A stretch of 64,000 nt of DNA, from assembly GCA_964448675.1 (NCBI GenBank), contig CAYUZU010000001.1, forward strand, positions 124,001-188,000. The letters are read 5' to 3'. The notes beneath the pieces are model-generated. The model searched no databases and was not told where the DNA came from. It saw only the letters and a program-made list of their open reading frames with translations. The stretch is from CAYUZU01 sp964448675. Lineage in GTDB: Bacteria; Planctomycetota; Phycisphaerae; UBA1845; Fen-1342. Position 1 is the first letter of the stretch, and each line of letters begins with the position of its first letter. The position numbers and the translations under genes are program-made. Of this stretch, positions 42,117 to 51,208 are shown piece after piece.

Positions 42117-45100
42117 ATGACTGCTCGGCGCTGGATGGCCGTAACTCTGATCACGCTGGCCGCTGCCTGGCCGGCGGCTGCGCAACAGGCGACGCCGCAG
42201 TACCCGCGACTGCTGCACCTGGCGTATAACCCGATTATCGAATTCGAAGACAACCAGCGGCTGTGGCAGGCCGGGGGGTGGATGGATCCCGCCTGGCTGA
42301 CCGACGAGTGGATCGCGGATTTCCAGGAGTCCAGCCACGGCCTGGTGAACTTCCGTCTGGTGCAGTACATCAACGCGGACGAGTTTCCGATTCACACCGA
42401 CGGCTATCGGTACACCGACGCCGAGTACATGGAGGACTACTACGCCTGGTCGGGGTGGCATGACGTCGGCACCGACTACAAGGCGAGCTGTCGCGATTAC
42501 GACTGGGCTCGCAAGGTCGACGCCGGCATGATCGACGAGGTCATCATCTACACGGCGCCGTTCACCGGCTACTGGGAAACCACCATGTGCGGCCGTGGGG
42601 GCTACTGGTGCAACTCATCGCCGCAGAAGCGCATCGCCTGCTCGCGCATCTTCATCATCGAGGGGTTGAACTACGAGCGCGGCGTGGCCGAGGGCATTCA
42701 CAGCTACGGGCACCGGGCCGAGTCGATCATGGCGCATACGTACGGCGGTTGGAATACCAATGGCACGCGTACGCTGTTCGATCGCTTCGGCTGGAACTAC
42801 GGCCAGACGACTGTCAGCAACATCTACGGCATCGGCTCGATTCATTACCCGCCGAACGGCCGCAGTGATTACGACTACGCCAGCCCGGTGGTCGTCGAGA
42901 GCTATGCGCCCGGCTGGATGAACCACTTCCCCGACTTCGCCGCCGAGTCCGTGACGATGGGCTACGAGGCCTGGGGCGGGCCGGACACGCAGCGGAACTT
43001 CCTCAAGTGGTGGTATGCCCACCTGCCGCACCACGACGGCAGCAACAATCTCGACGGCTACAACCGCCTGAACAACTGGTGGGAGTACGTCCAGAACTTC
43101 AACATGCACAGCGAGAGCGGCGGCGATCACGAGCCCGGCGGCCCGGTGCCGCCCGCGGCCAGCTATCCCGATCCGCTGCGCGTGCTGACGTTCACGCCCG
43201 GCGATGACTGGGTGCCGCAGGTCAATGATGCCGGCCGGGTCGTGTGGCAGGGGCATGACGGCGAGGACTTCGAAATCTACTCGTCGAACATGGACGGCAC
43301 GGGCCTGGTGCAGATCACCGACGACGACCTGAACGACGAGGCGCCGCAGATCAACGCGTCGGGCCGGATCGTCTGGCAGAAGTTTGACGGGCAGGACTAC
43401 GAGATCCTCACCGCCAACGCCGACGGCACCGACGTGCGCTACATCACCAACAACACCGTCTACGACTGGCACCCGGACATTTCCGACAGTGGCTGGATCG
43501 TCTGGGACCGCTTCGACGGGCTCGATTACGAGATCTACTCGGCCATGGCCGACGCCTCCGTGATTCAGCAGGTGACGTACAACACGAACGGTGGTGTGGG
43601 GCGGCCGCGCGACGACGTCTGGCCGCGCATCAATGATGCCACGCCGCCGCGCATCACCTGGGCCGGCTGGGACGGCAGCGACTGGGAGATCTACAGCGCG
43701 AACGTCGACGGCAGCGACATGGTCAACGTGTCCAACAACAGCCGCGAGGACGAGTATCCCCAGATCAACGACAACGGCCGCATCGTCTGGCATGCCTTCC
43801 ACGACGTCTGGAACGACGCCGACGTCGAGGTCTGGTCGGCGAATGCGGATGGCAGCGGCCGGATCCAGCTCACCAACGACGGGACCGAGGACTGGTGGCC
43901 GCAGATCAACAACAGCGACGTCGTGGTGTGGATGGCGCGCACCGGCGGCGACTGGGAGATCGAGCGGCGCTCGGCCTACGGCGGTGCGACCTTTTACGTC
44001 ACAAGCAACGACCAGCACGACCAGTACCCCCGAATCGACGACTTCGGCCGCATCGTCTGGCAGGGCTTTGACGGCAGCGACTGGGAAATCTACATGTTCA
44101 CCGACCAGGCGGCGGCCCGCGGTGGCGTGATCTACCAGGTCAGCGACAACGACTACGACGATCGCTGGCCCGCGCCCGCCGGCAGTGATGCCATCGTCTG
44201 GCACGCCGAAAGCGTCGCGACCGACAGCGGGCCCACGACCGAGATCTGGGCCGCCGGCAATGGCGTGCTCGACCTCGTCCCGCCGGCGATCGAGAGTGTG
44301 CGCGCTGCCGACGAGACCGAGGTGCAGGTCGTCTTCACTGAACGGCTCGAGCCGGTGACGGCCGAAGACCCGGCCAACTACACCATTGACGGCGGCGTGA
44401 CTGTCAGCGGCGCGACGCTGACCGGCAATGACGGCCAGGCGGTGATGCTGACCGTGTCGCCGATGAACCCCGACCAGACCTACACGCTGGCCGTCAGCGG
44501 CGTCGAGGACGTGGGGCCGCCGGGATTGCCGGTGGCGCCCGATACGCAGGTCGAGTTCACCTACACGCCGCCGCAGCGCGCGACCGAGGGCCTGCTGGTG
44601 CTGTACGACTTTGCCGAGAACGACGGCACGGTGGTGCACGATGTCTCGGGCGTCGGCGAGCCGCTGGACCTGAACATCGAGGATCCGCAGAACGCGGTGT
44701 GGACCGGCGGCGGCCTGGCGTTCGTGTCCAACAGCGATTACACGCGGGCGATTTCTCCGGCGCCGGCGGCCAAGGTCATCACCGGCTGCCAGGCGACCGA
44801 CGAAGTGACGATCGAAGCCTGGGTGATCCCGGCCAGCGCCGTCGACGGCGACTATGGGCGCATCGTGACGGTGTCGCAGAGCAACTCCGCGCGCAACTTC
44901 ACGCTCGGCCACGGCGACACCTTCGGCGGACCGTCGGATCAGTACACGGTGCGGCTGCGCACCACCACCACGAGCAGCAACGGCCTGCCGCCGGTGAGCA
45001 CGCCCACGGGCACGGTCGTGCCGGCGCTCACGCACGTGGTGTACACGCGGAACGTTGCGGGCGATCGGCGGATCTACATCGACGGATTCGAGGTCATCAA

Positions 45101-45512
45101 CGACCCGCGCAGTGGCGACCTGTCGAACTGGGCGGCGAATCACTACTTCGTGCTGGGCAACGAGGCCGGCCCGCTGCCGACCCGTCCGTGGTACGGCGAG
45201 TATCGCCTGGTCGCGGTGTATGACCGCGCGCTCACGTCGGACGAGGTTGCCGGCAACTACCTTGTCGGCCCGGATCCGCAATTGGGACCGTCCGGCTGTC
45301 CGGGCGATGCCAATTGTGACGGGCAGGTCAACTGGCGCGACATCGACTTCTTTGTCGCCGCCCAGAACAACAACGAGTCGGCGTGGACGGCGCTGTTCGC
45401 ACCGGGGACGCCGAGCTGTCCGTTCAGCAACAACGACGCCAACAGCGACGGCAACGCCAACTGGCGCGACATCGACCCGTTCGTGGCCCTGATGAACACG
45501 ACGTGTCCGTAA
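42117..45512 (+). CDS. Secreted protein with TolB-like propeller, LamG-like domain and dockerin-like tag
   Basis: 1131 residues. A signal peptide (LITLAAAWPAAA) is followed by an unrecognised domain to about residue 340 with many Trp/Tyr residues and EGIHSYGHRAESIMAH. Residues 350-715 carry seven or so repeats of about 50 residues of the kind PQINDNGRIVWHAF plus SDWEIYSANVDGS, like TolB/WD40-type propeller blades. An Ig-like segment (720-810) and a LamG/concanavalin-like domain (about 825-1055, TDEVTIEAWVIPASAVDGDY) precede the NWRDID double tag. This architecture suggests binding to polysaccharide or surface material. Confidence 0.8.
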   Translation: MTARRWMAVTLITLAAAWPAAAQQATPQYPRLLHLAYNPIIEFEDNQRLWQAGGWMDPAWLTDEWIADFQESSHGLVNFRLVQYINADEFPIHTDGYRYTDAEYMEDYYAWSGWHDVGTDYKASCRDYDWARKVDAGMIDEVIIYTAPFTGYWETTMCGRGGYWCNSSPQKRIACSRIFIIEGLNYERGVAEGIHSYGHRAESIMAHTYGGWNTNGTRTLFDRFGWNYGQTTVSNIYGIGSIHYPPNGRSDYDYASPVVVESYAPGWMNHFPDFAAESVTMGYEAWGGPDTQRNFLKWWYAHLPHHDGSNNLDGYNRLNNWWEYVQNFNMHSESGGDHEPGGPVPPAASYPDPLRVLTFTPGDDWVPQVNDAGRVVWQGHDGEDFEIYSSNMDGTGLVQITDDDLNDEAPQINASGRIVWQKFDGQDYEILTANADGTDVRYITNNTVYDWHPDISDSGWIVWDRFDGLDYEIYSAMADASVIQQVTYNTNGGVGRPRDDVWPRINDATPPRITWAGWDGSDWEIYSANVDGSDMVNVSNNSREDEYPQINDNGRIVWHAFHDVWNDADVEVWSANADGSGRIQLTNDGTEDWWPQINNSDVVVWMARTGGDWEIERRSAYGGATFYVTSNDQHDQYPRIDDFGRIVWQGFDGSDWEIYMFTDQAAARGGVIYQVSDNDYDDRWPAPAGSDAIVWHAESVATDSGPTTEIWAAGNGVLDLVPPAIESVRAADETEVQVVFTERLEPVTAEDPANYTIDGGVTVSGATLTGNDGQAVMLTVSPMNPDQTYTLAVSGVEDVGPPGLPVAPDTQVEFTYTPPQRATEGLLVLYDFAENDGTVVHDVSGVGEPLDLNIEDPQNAVWTGGGLAFVSNSDYTRAISPAPAAKVITGCQATDEVTIEAWVIPASAVDGDYGRIVTVSQSNSARNFTLGHGDTFGGPSDQYTVRLRTTTTSSNGLPPVSTPTGTVVPALTHVVYTRNVAGDRRIYIDGFEVINDPRSGDLSNWAANHYFVLGNEAGPLPTRPWYGEYRLVAVYDRALTSDEVAGNYLVGPDPQLGPSGCPGDANCDGQVNWRDIDFFVAAQNNNESAWTALFAPGTPSCPFSNNDANSDGNANWRDIDPFVALMNTTCP

Positions 45513-45554
45513 CGCCGTAGCCGCGCGTAACGGCCGCATCTTCGCGAATACCGG

Positions 45555-45602
45555 CGACCTCGCCTTCGTCCAACGGCGAAGGACGGGGTCGCTTGCTTTT
45601 TG
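45555..45602 (+). terminator. Intrinsic terminator after the propeller gene
   Basis: CGACC...GGTCG at the base and CCTTCG...CGAAGG above it form a hairpin, followed by CTTGCTTTTT. It lies 43 bp after the stop. Confidence 0.75.
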
Positions 45603-45830
45603 TCGCGGCGCGCCGCGGACTCCTGCCGTTTCCTCCGGGTGACCCGAGATTACGTGGATTGGCGGGTTTGCTGCGCCCGTGCGCACGCATGGCGCGCGCC
45701 CGCCTGACGCGCCTAACAGTGGCTGAAGCCCGTCTGAACCAGAACTTAACTTCCTGGGCGATCCGGTCGATAGACTCAGGTTGGGAGGAGTGTGGCGCGA
45801 AAGTCAGTTCACGTGCCAGGTGGTAAACAT

Positions 45831-46259
45831 ATGTTGCAACGTCATGTACTTGTCGCCAGGGCCGTTCACGAAAACAGCAAAGTCGAAGTGGTTCGAATCG
45901 GCCGCAGTCACCGGCGCGCTTTCCGCACGACGGTCGCGCTGGCGATGCTCTCGGTGTTCAACCTCTTCGACCTCGGCTTCACCCAAGCGCAGCTGGCACG
46001 TCAGAATTTTGCTGAGGCGAACATCGTCGCCGCCGGCTTCGTGCAAACGCCGCACGGCGCCGCCGCCTACAAGGTCGCGCTGTTCGGTTTCGGCGCCGTG
46101 ATCCTCTATCGCCTGCGGCGTCACTGGCTGGCGGAGGCTGGCACATTCGGGCTGACGGCGTGCTATGCGGGCTTGATGGTGTGGTGGATGGCATACCTGG
46201 ATGCGGTGGAAATCTGCCTGGGGGATCACGCCGTACTGGCTCAGACCATGCCGTTGTGA
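45831..46259 (+). CDS. Small membrane protein, paralogue 1 of a tandem pair (DUF5658-like)
   Basis: 142 residues from ATG 45831 with CAGGTGG upstream. This start makes its length match the next gene; a GTG at 45792 behind GGGAGGAG is the alternative. Three hydrophobic helices are seen at about 34-52, 73-92 and 103-122. The segment NLFDLGFTQAQLARQNFAEANIVAA followed by KVALFGFGAVIL resembles DUF5658-type proteins of unknown function. It shares this pattern with the gene at 46387, evidence of local duplication. Confidence 0.7.
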   Translation: MLQRHVLVARAVHENSKVEVVRIGRSHRRAFRTTVALAMLSVFNLFDLGFTQAQLARQNFAEANIVAAGFVQTPHGAAAYKVALFGFGAVILYRLRRHWLAEAGTFGLTACYAGLMVWWMAYLDAVEICLGDHAVLAQTMPL

Positions 46260-46386
46260 CGGCCGCGCGGGGCGGCACGGTGCCGGGGGCGGTTTTCCTG
46301 CGGCGATTCGGCGTCAGCGACCGATAACGGCCCTTGCCCGTCCATTCGGCCGGGCCGCGGTGTGTCTGGCCAAGAGAGGTGAGTCA

Positions 46387-46812
46387 ATGCCGTACGCGGG
46401 TGCGTTTACCGTGGAGCGCTGCGCGACGGGTCGGTTGTGCAGCCGGGCCGACGAGCGCCGCGAGCGCGCGTTTCGCACGCTGGTGTTGCTGGCGGCGGTG
46501 GTCGTCATGAACGCGTTCGACCTCGGCTTCACCCATAGCCAGATGGCCCGCGGCAACTTCAGAGAGGCGAACATCGTCGCCCGCACCGCCGTAGAGCACG
46601 GCTTCGTTCCCGCTACCGCGTTCAAGGTTGCGCTGCTTGGCGGCGGGGTGCTCATTCTGCACGGCCTGCGGCGCCATCCCGCGGCCGAACTCGGCGCGTG
46701 GGCCCTGGTCCTGTGTCACATCGGCCTGATGTTCACCTGGGTGAGCTACATCGAGATGATCGACATCTGCCTGACGGGCCCGTTCATCGGCGGATTGCCC
46801 GCGGAATACTGA
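46387..46812 (+). CDS. Small membrane protein, paralogue 2 of a tandem pair (DUF5658-like)
   Basis: 141 residues from ATG 46387 with AGAGAGGTGAG upstream. It aligns with the preceding gene without large gaps: RERAFRTLVLLA, NAFDLGFTHSQMARGNF, REANIVA and KVALLGGGVLIL, and the C-terminal SYIEMIDICLTG corresponds to AYLDAVEICLGD. Three helices occupy the same places. The conserved Asp in FDLGFT and the acidic residues in the last helix may be functional. The pair probably arose by tandem duplication and may form a heteromer; function unknown. Confidence 0.72.
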   Translation: MPYAGAFTVERCATGRLCSRADERRERAFRTLVLLAAVVVMNAFDLGFTHSQMARGNFREANIVARTAVEHGFVPATAFKVALLGGGVLILHGLRRHPAAELGAWALVLCHIGLMFTWVSYIEMIDICLTGPFIGGLPAEY

Positions 46813-46819
46813 CCCGCGC

Positions 46820-46847
46820 GGGCCGCCGCCACACACCGCGGCGGCCC
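46820..46847. terminator. Bidirectional terminator hairpin
   Basis: GGGCCGCCGC and GCGGCGGCCC make a perfect 10-bp stem with an 8-base loop, in the 48-bp gap between convergent genes. Confidence 0.65.
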
Positions 46848-46860
46848 GGAGCGTGTGCGT

Positions 46861-47340
46861 TCAGGCGCCACCCGCTTCGTTCACCGGGACCAGCGGCGCC
46901 TTGTCTCCGTTCTCGAATCGCAAGTGGATGTAGGTGCGTTGGTCGCCCTGCCCCTGGAAGCTCATCTCGATGATGGCCACCGGGGTGTAGTCGGCGAACT
47001 CACCGCTGAGGGCTGAATCAGACGTCTTGAGGTCGATATACGACTGCCTGTAGTCCCACGACCCCTCCGCCGTCTGGGGCGGATTGACGGGATTGCCCTT
47101 CATGTCCTTGAACTCCATCCGCCAGGTCTTGTTGTCCTGGACGGTGAAGTAGACGCGGCCGGGGGTGTACTGGGCGGTGGCGACCTGCCCGACCCACAGG
47201 TTGACGTTGTCGGACTGCACCCATTCCCCGACGAACAGATTCTCGGCCATGCGCTCGTTGCCCGGCTTGGAACAGCCGCTCAGCGTCCCGGCCACGCAAA
47301 GCAGCACCGCAACCGGTTTGATCATCCGCGACAGGCTCAT
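46861..47340 (-). CDS. Putative lipoprotein of unknown function
   Basis: 159 residues behind GAAGGAGAATC. The signal MIKPVAVLLCVAGTLSGCSK has a good lipobox (LSGC). The mature domain is beta-rich: FVGEWVQSDNVNLWVGQ, GRVYFTVQDNKTWRMEFKD and TYIHLRFENGDKAPLV resemble a lipocalin-like or single-sheet fold that opens with a G-x-W segment. That is a visual comparison only. It diverges from the nuo operon, sharing a 251-bp upstream region. Confidence 0.68.
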   Translation of the reverse strand: MSLSRMIKPVAVLLCVAGTLSGCSKPGNERMAENLFVGEWVQSDNVNLWVGQVATAQYTPGRVYFTVQDNKTWRMEFKDMKGNPVNPPQTAEGSWDYRQSYIDLKTSDSALSGEFADYTPVAIIEMSFQGQGDQRTYIHLRFENGDKAPLVPVNEAGGA

Positions 47341-47458
47341 ATGTGATTCTCCTTCAGGACCTTGGCGCCATCCGCATGATACGGATCGTCATGCGCAGGC
47401 CGCGATCTTAACACGGGTGGCGTCCGGCGGACAATTGGGCCCCGGACCTGCGAGGGCA

Positions 47459-47492
47459 TTGCCTCGGCGTGCGGTTTCGGGCATGATGCCCG
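47459..47492 (+). promoter_or_regulatory. Candidate promoter and inverted repeat upstream of the nuo operon
   Basis: TTGCCT (47459-47464), 17 bp, then CATGAT (47482-47487) is a plausible promoter. The -10 lies inside the inverted repeat CGGGCA-TGA-TGCCCG (47478-47492), a possible operator. It is about 100 bp before nuoA. Confidence 0.35.
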
Positions 47493-47591
47493 ATCCTGGG
47501 GCCGGGCCGCGCACCGCAAGGGCGGGCTTGCTCGAAACCGGTGCGAATCCGTTGCCCCACGCCGAGAGAGGTCTACACTCAGGTGCGACAA

Positions 47592-48038
47592 ATGGAACTC
47601 GGAAGGTACTATTTAGGGCTGGCCGCGAGTGATTACACGACCGTCGCGATCCTGATCACGGTGGCGGTCGGGCTGGCGCTGGGCATTCTGGTGTTCACCC
47701 ACCTGATCGGCCCGCGGCGCTGGGGCCAGGTCAAGCACAGCACCTACGAGTCCGGCATGGAACCGTTCATGGACACGCGCCGGCGGTTCAATGTCCGGTT
47801 CTACCTGATTGCGGTGCTGTTCTTGATCTTCGATGTCGAGCTCATCTTCCTGTATCCCTGGGCGGTGCTCTACTCCAGGATGCAGGCGGGCGAGAGCGAT
47901 CAAACCGAGTGGGGGCAGGCCCTGGCGGCGGCAGGCTATACGCCGGTGTTCATGTTGGTCGCCATCGGCGTCTTCTTCGCGCTACTGCTCGTCGGCTTCG
48001 TCTATGAATGGCGCAAGGGCGTATTCAAGTGGAACTGA
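47592..48038 (+). CDS. nuoA: NADH-quinone oxidoreductase subunit A
   Basis: 148 residues from ATG 47592 with CAGGTG upstream. NuoA is a three-helix subunit of the complex I membrane arm. The family core is KHSTYESGMEPFMDTRRRFN, then VRFYLIAVLFLIFDVELIFL, with the conserved acidic FDVE and the middle-loop Cys position occupied by Ser. Helices lie at about 17-38, 70-92 and 112-135. First gene of the nuo operon; it overlaps nuoB by 10 bp if nuoB starts at its GTG. Confidence 0.96.
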   Translation: MELGRYYLGLAASDYTTVAILITVAVGLALGILVFTHLIGPRRWGQVKHSTYESGMEPFMDTRRRFNVRFYLIAVLFLIFDVELIFLYPWAVLYSRMQAGESDQTEWGQALAAAGYTPVFMLVAIGVFFALLLVGFVYEWRKGVFKWN

Positions 48039-48637
48039 CCAAACGCGTTGAAATCCGTGGCGACGACCTCGGCGCCAGCGACGTGACGCTCACCACGCTG
48101 GACCGGGCCGTCGACCTGATCAAGAAGCACGGCATCAATTGGGTACGGCGCAACAGCCTGTGGCCCATGCCGTTCGGCACGGCCTGCTGCGGCATCGAGC
48201 TGATGGCCGTCGGGGCCAGCCGCTACGACATTGCCCGCTTCGGCTCCGAGGCGATGCGCTTCACCCCGCGGCAGTGCGACATGCTCATCTGTGCTGGCCG
48301 CGTCGTGATGAAGATGATGCCCGTCCTCCAGAAGATCTACCTCCAGATGACCGAGCCCAAGTGGGTCATCTCGATGGGGGCCTGCGCGTCCACCGGTGGC
48401 GTGTTCGACACGTACTCGGTCGTGCAGGGAATCGACCAGTTTCTCCCGGTGGACGTGTACGTGCCGGGTTGTCCGCCGCGGCCCGAGACGCTGCTCGAGG
48501 GCGTCATGGCCCTGCAACAGATCGTGGCCCAGGACGGGGTCAAAAGCAGTGCCGAGCGCGGACGCGGCCTGGGGCTGACGGTCCAGCCGCCGCGGGGCGG
48601 CGTGGAGTTGGGCCCTGGTTTCGGTTCGGCGTCGTGA
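48029..48637 (+). CDS. nuoB: NADH-quinone oxidoreductase subunit B
   Basis: 202 residues from GTG 48029 (AAGGG 9 bp upstream); an ATG at 48008 would add seven residues. NuoB carries cluster N2, the last iron-sulfur centre before quinone. Its four ligands are present: the adjacent pair in GTACCGIELMAV and single cysteines in MGACASTGG and PGCPPRPE. The length exceeds the usual 160-180 because of a 30-residue Gly/Arg-rich tail. Confidence 0.96.
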   Translation: MELTKRVEIRGDDLGASDVTLTTLDRAVDLIKKHGINWVRRNSLWPMPFGTACCGIELMAVGASRYDIARFGSEAMRFTPRQCDMLICAGRVVMKMMPVLQKIYLQMTEPKWVISMGACASTGGVFDTYSVVQGIDQFLPVDVYVPGCPPRPETLLEGVMALQQIVAQDGVKSSAERGRGLGLTVQPPRGGVELGPGFGSAS

Positions 48638-48666
48638 GCGGGCGCGAGGCACGCACGAGGTAGGCG

Positions 48667-49200
48667 ATGGCGACGAAGGACGTGATTTCGGCATTGCAGG
48701 AAGAGTTTCCCGACCTGGGGCTCGAGCCCCGGCCGCTGGTGGTCCATCCCGACGGCCGCCCGTCGGATCAGCTCTGGGTGCGTGTGCCGCCGGAGAACCT
48801 GCTCGAGGTGATGCGGTTTCTGTATGGCAACGAGCGGACGCGGTTCGATCAGCTTGCGGACTTGGCGGGGATCGACTACCTGAATTTCCCGGAGGCCGAG
48901 GATCGCTTCTGCGTGACCTACAACCTGCTCAGCCTCACGTTCAACCATCGGCTGTGGGTCAAGGCCTTTGTCAACGATCCGGAGCCGACGCTGCCGTCGG
49001 TGACCTCCATCTGGAAGGGGGCCGAGTGGCCGGAGCGCGAGGTCTACGACATGTTCGGCATTCGGTTCACCGGTCACCCGGACCTGCGGCGAATTCTGCT
49101 GCCGCAGAACTTCGTGGATCATCCGCTGAGGAAGGACTATCCGCTGACCGGCAAGGGCGAGCGCGAGGACTTTGAGGTGGTGACGCGCGAGACGGAATAG
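48667..49200 (+). CDS. nuoC: NADH-quinone oxidoreductase subunit C
   Basis: 177 residues, a separate NuoC and not the NuoCD fusion of enterobacteria. The signature is PEREVYDMFGIRFTGHPDLR followed by RILLPQNFVDHPLRKDYPL. NuoC is a soluble subunit of the connecting module next to NuoD. It lies 29 bp after nuoB and 36 bp before nuoD. Confidence 0.96.
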   Translation: MATKDVISALQEEFPDLGLEPRPLVVHPDGRPSDQLWVRVPPENLLEVMRFLYGNERTRFDQLADLAGIDYLNFPEAEDRFCVTYNLLSLTFNHRLWVKAFVNDPEPTLPSVTSIWKGAEWPEREVYDMFGIRFTGHPDLRRILLPQNFVDHPLRKDYPLTGKGEREDFEVVTRETE

Positions 49201-49236
49201 GCGAGCGCCGCCGGGACGCGCGTACGGAGTGTGCGA

Positions 49237-50496
49237 ATGCCCGTTTCGTATGACTTGATGAAACCGACCACGCTGGAGCCCGATCCCGGGAGCGAGGATC
49301 GCTGGACGCTCAATTTCGGGCCGCAGCATCCCGCGACGCATACGACGCTGCGCCTGGTGCTCGAGCTGGAGGGGGAGCGCATCGTCGGCTGCACGCCCGA
49401 CATCGGCTTCTTGCACAGCGGCTTCGAGAAGCTCGGCGAGCACCATGACTACAACCAGTACGTCGTGGTCACCGACCGCATGAACTACGTGTCGCCGATT
49501 TCGAATAACATCGCCTGGCACATGGCGGTTGAGAAGCTCTTCGGGATCGACCTGACGCCGCGCTGCAAGGCCATCCGCACGATCTGTGCCGAGCTGGGCC
49601 GAATTCAGGATCACCTGCTCAATGTCGGCTGCTCCGGGCTGGATCTGGGCGGGCTGACGGCGTTCCTGTACGGTTTCAACGAGCGCGAGATCATCTACGA
49701 TCTACTCGAAGAACTGTGCGGCGCGCGGTTCACGGTCAGCTACACCCGCGTTGGTGGCCTGGCGCAGGACGCCCCCCCGGGCTGGACGGACAAGGTCGTC
49801 GACTTCTGTCGCAACGTGGTGCCGCGGGCGCTGAAGGATGTTGAGTCGCTGCTGCTGCGCAACCGCATCTTCATCGAGCGGACCAAGGGCATCGGCGTGA
49901 TCAGCCACGACGACGCGATCAACTGGTCGCTGACGGGGCCGCTGGCGCGCGGCAGCGGCGTCAAGCGCGACCTGCGCAAGGACGAGCCCTATCTCTGCTA
50001 CGCCGACAACTGGGACGGGCAGGGGGCGCCCGCGGTCGATTTCAAGGTGCCGATCGCGTATGGCGGTGACGTCTATGCCCGCTTCCTGGTGCGGATCGAG
50101 GAGATCCATCAGGCCTGTCGCATCATCGAGCAGGTGGTCGCGATGATGCCCGACGGGCCGATCAACGTGGGGCACGATGAGAAGCTGACCCTGCCCGACA
50201 AGGACGAGATCTACTTCTCGATCGAGGGGCTCATTCATCACTTCGAGAAGGTGATGACCAACCGCGGAATCGAGCCGCCGGTGGGGGAGGCGTACTTCGC
50301 CAACGAAACCGCAAATGGCGAGCTGGGCTTTCATGTGGTCAGCGACGGGGGGCGCTCGGCCTGGCGCGCCCGCTGCCGGCCGCCGAGCTTCATCAACTAC
50401 CAGGTGTTTCCCAAGCTGATCGTTGGACATCAGATCAGCGACGTGCCGGCAGTGCTCAACAGCATCAACGTCATCGCGGCGGAGTTGGACCGATAG
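49237..50496 (+). CDS. nuoD: NADH-quinone oxidoreductase subunit D
   Basis: 419 residues from ATG 49237 (GGAG 7 bp upstream). NuoD forms the quinone cavity with NuoB. Characteristic segments are LNFGPQHPATHTTLRLVLEL, GFLHSGFEKLGEHHDYNQYV (His and Tyr of the quinone site region), DRMNYVSPISNN and RCRPPSFINYQ near the C-terminus. Family length. A 129-bp gap with unusual repetitive sequence follows before nuoE. Confidence 0.97.
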   Translation: MPVSYDLMKPTTLEPDPGSEDRWTLNFGPQHPATHTTLRLVLELEGERIVGCTPDIGFLHSGFEKLGEHHDYNQYVVVTDRMNYVSPISNNIAWHMAVEKLFGIDLTPRCKAIRTICAELGRIQDHLLNVGCSGLDLGGLTAFLYGFNEREIIYDLLEELCGARFTVSYTRVGGLAQDAPPGWTDKVVDFCRNVVPRALKDVESLLLRNRIFIERTKGIGVISHDDAINWSLTGPLARGSGVKRDLRKDEPYLCYADNWDGQGAPAVDFKVPIAYGGDVYARFLVRIEEIHQACRIIEQVVAMMPDGPINVGHDEKLTLPDKDEIYFSIEGLIHHFEKVMTNRGIEPPVGEAYFANETANGELGFHVVSDGGRSAWRARCRPPSFINYQVFPKLIVGHQISDVPAVLNSINVIAAELDR

Positions 50497-50625
50497 GGAA
50501 TGAAGAATGGAGAACGCAGCATGCGGAATGCAAAACGGGCTTCGCGCGACGGTTGTGGCGCTGCGTTTGGCGTGGTGCTTCTTGCCTTTTGAATTCTGCA
50601 CTGTGGATTGAACCGGAGGTTCCCG
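50497..50625. other. Non-coding insert between nuoD and nuoE
   Basis: 129 bp beginning GAATGAAGAATGGAGAACGC followed by more GAATGC/AACGC-type words, unlike the tightly packed joints elsewhere in the operon. The nuoE ribosome-binding site CCGGAGG (50613-50619) is at its end. No gene or strong hairpin seen. Confidence 0.5.
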
Positions 50626-51192
50626 GTGGCTTGGCGCACGATTGATCGTACGAAACTCGACGAAGCCGATCTCGGGCCCGGCCTGAGCGACGCGGTCAAG
50701 GAAAAGATCCGCTCGTTCTTCCCGCGCTATCCGACCAAACGCGCGGTGTTGCTGCCGGCGTTGCACGTGGCGCAGGATGCGATCGGCTACGTTTCGCTCC
50801 GTGCCATGCGTGAGATCGCCGCGCTGCTCGAGTTGCCGCCGTCGCAGGTGCTCGACGTCGTCAGCTTCTACACGCATTTCTGGACGCACCCGCGCGGCCG
50901 GAAGACGATCGTGCTGTGCCGTTCATTGACGTGCGAGCTGATGGGCGGCAAGGAAGTGCTGGCGGCGCTGGAGGAGAAGCTGGGCATCCGCGACCACCAG
51001 ACCACACCCGATGGCGAGTGGTCGCTGATGACCGAGGAATGTCTGGCGGCGTGTGATCACGCGCCGTGCATGCAGATCAACGAGAAGATGCACAAGTGCG
51101 TCAAGGTCGAAGACCTCGACCGCATTCTCAACGACCCGGACAACGACAAGCTCACCATGCCCCGTAGCGATCTGTTCGACGCACCAAAGTAG
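50626..51192 (+). CDS. nuoE: NADH-quinone oxidoreductase subunit E
   Basis: 188 residues from GTG 50626, set by CCGGAGG 6 bp upstream. NuoE is the thioredoxin-like [2Fe-2S] subunit (cluster N1a) of the NADH module. Helical N-terminus: YPTKRAVLLPALHVAQDAIG. Cluster ligands are expected in VLCRSLTCELMGG and EECLAACDHAPCMQINEK, which hold the required pairs of cysteines. The C-terminus ends near LNDPDNDKL, as usual. Confidence 0.95.
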   Translation: MAWRTIDRTKLDEADLGPGLSDAVKEKIRSFFPRYPTKRAVLLPALHVAQDAIGYVSLRAMREIAALLELPPSQVLDVVSFYTHFWTHPRGRKTIVLCRSLTCELMGGKEVLAALEEKLGIRDHQTTPDGEWSLMTEECLAACDHAPCMQINEKMHKCVKVEDLDRILNDPDNDKLTMPRSDLFDAPK

Positions 51193-51208
51193 CGTCAGGG
51201 TGTTTGCG

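Noticed and set aside
42615..45686. A 1023-codon open frame on the minus strand under the propeller gene
   Set aside because: Same shadow effect: composition is V/H/R/D-rich without domains, while the plus strand encodes signal peptide, propeller repeats and the tag.
51053..51208. Upstream in-frame extension of nuoF overlapping nuoE
   Set aside because: The 52 extra codons overlap conserved nuoE sequence; the ATG at 51209 has a ribosome-binding site and gives the standard N-terminus.
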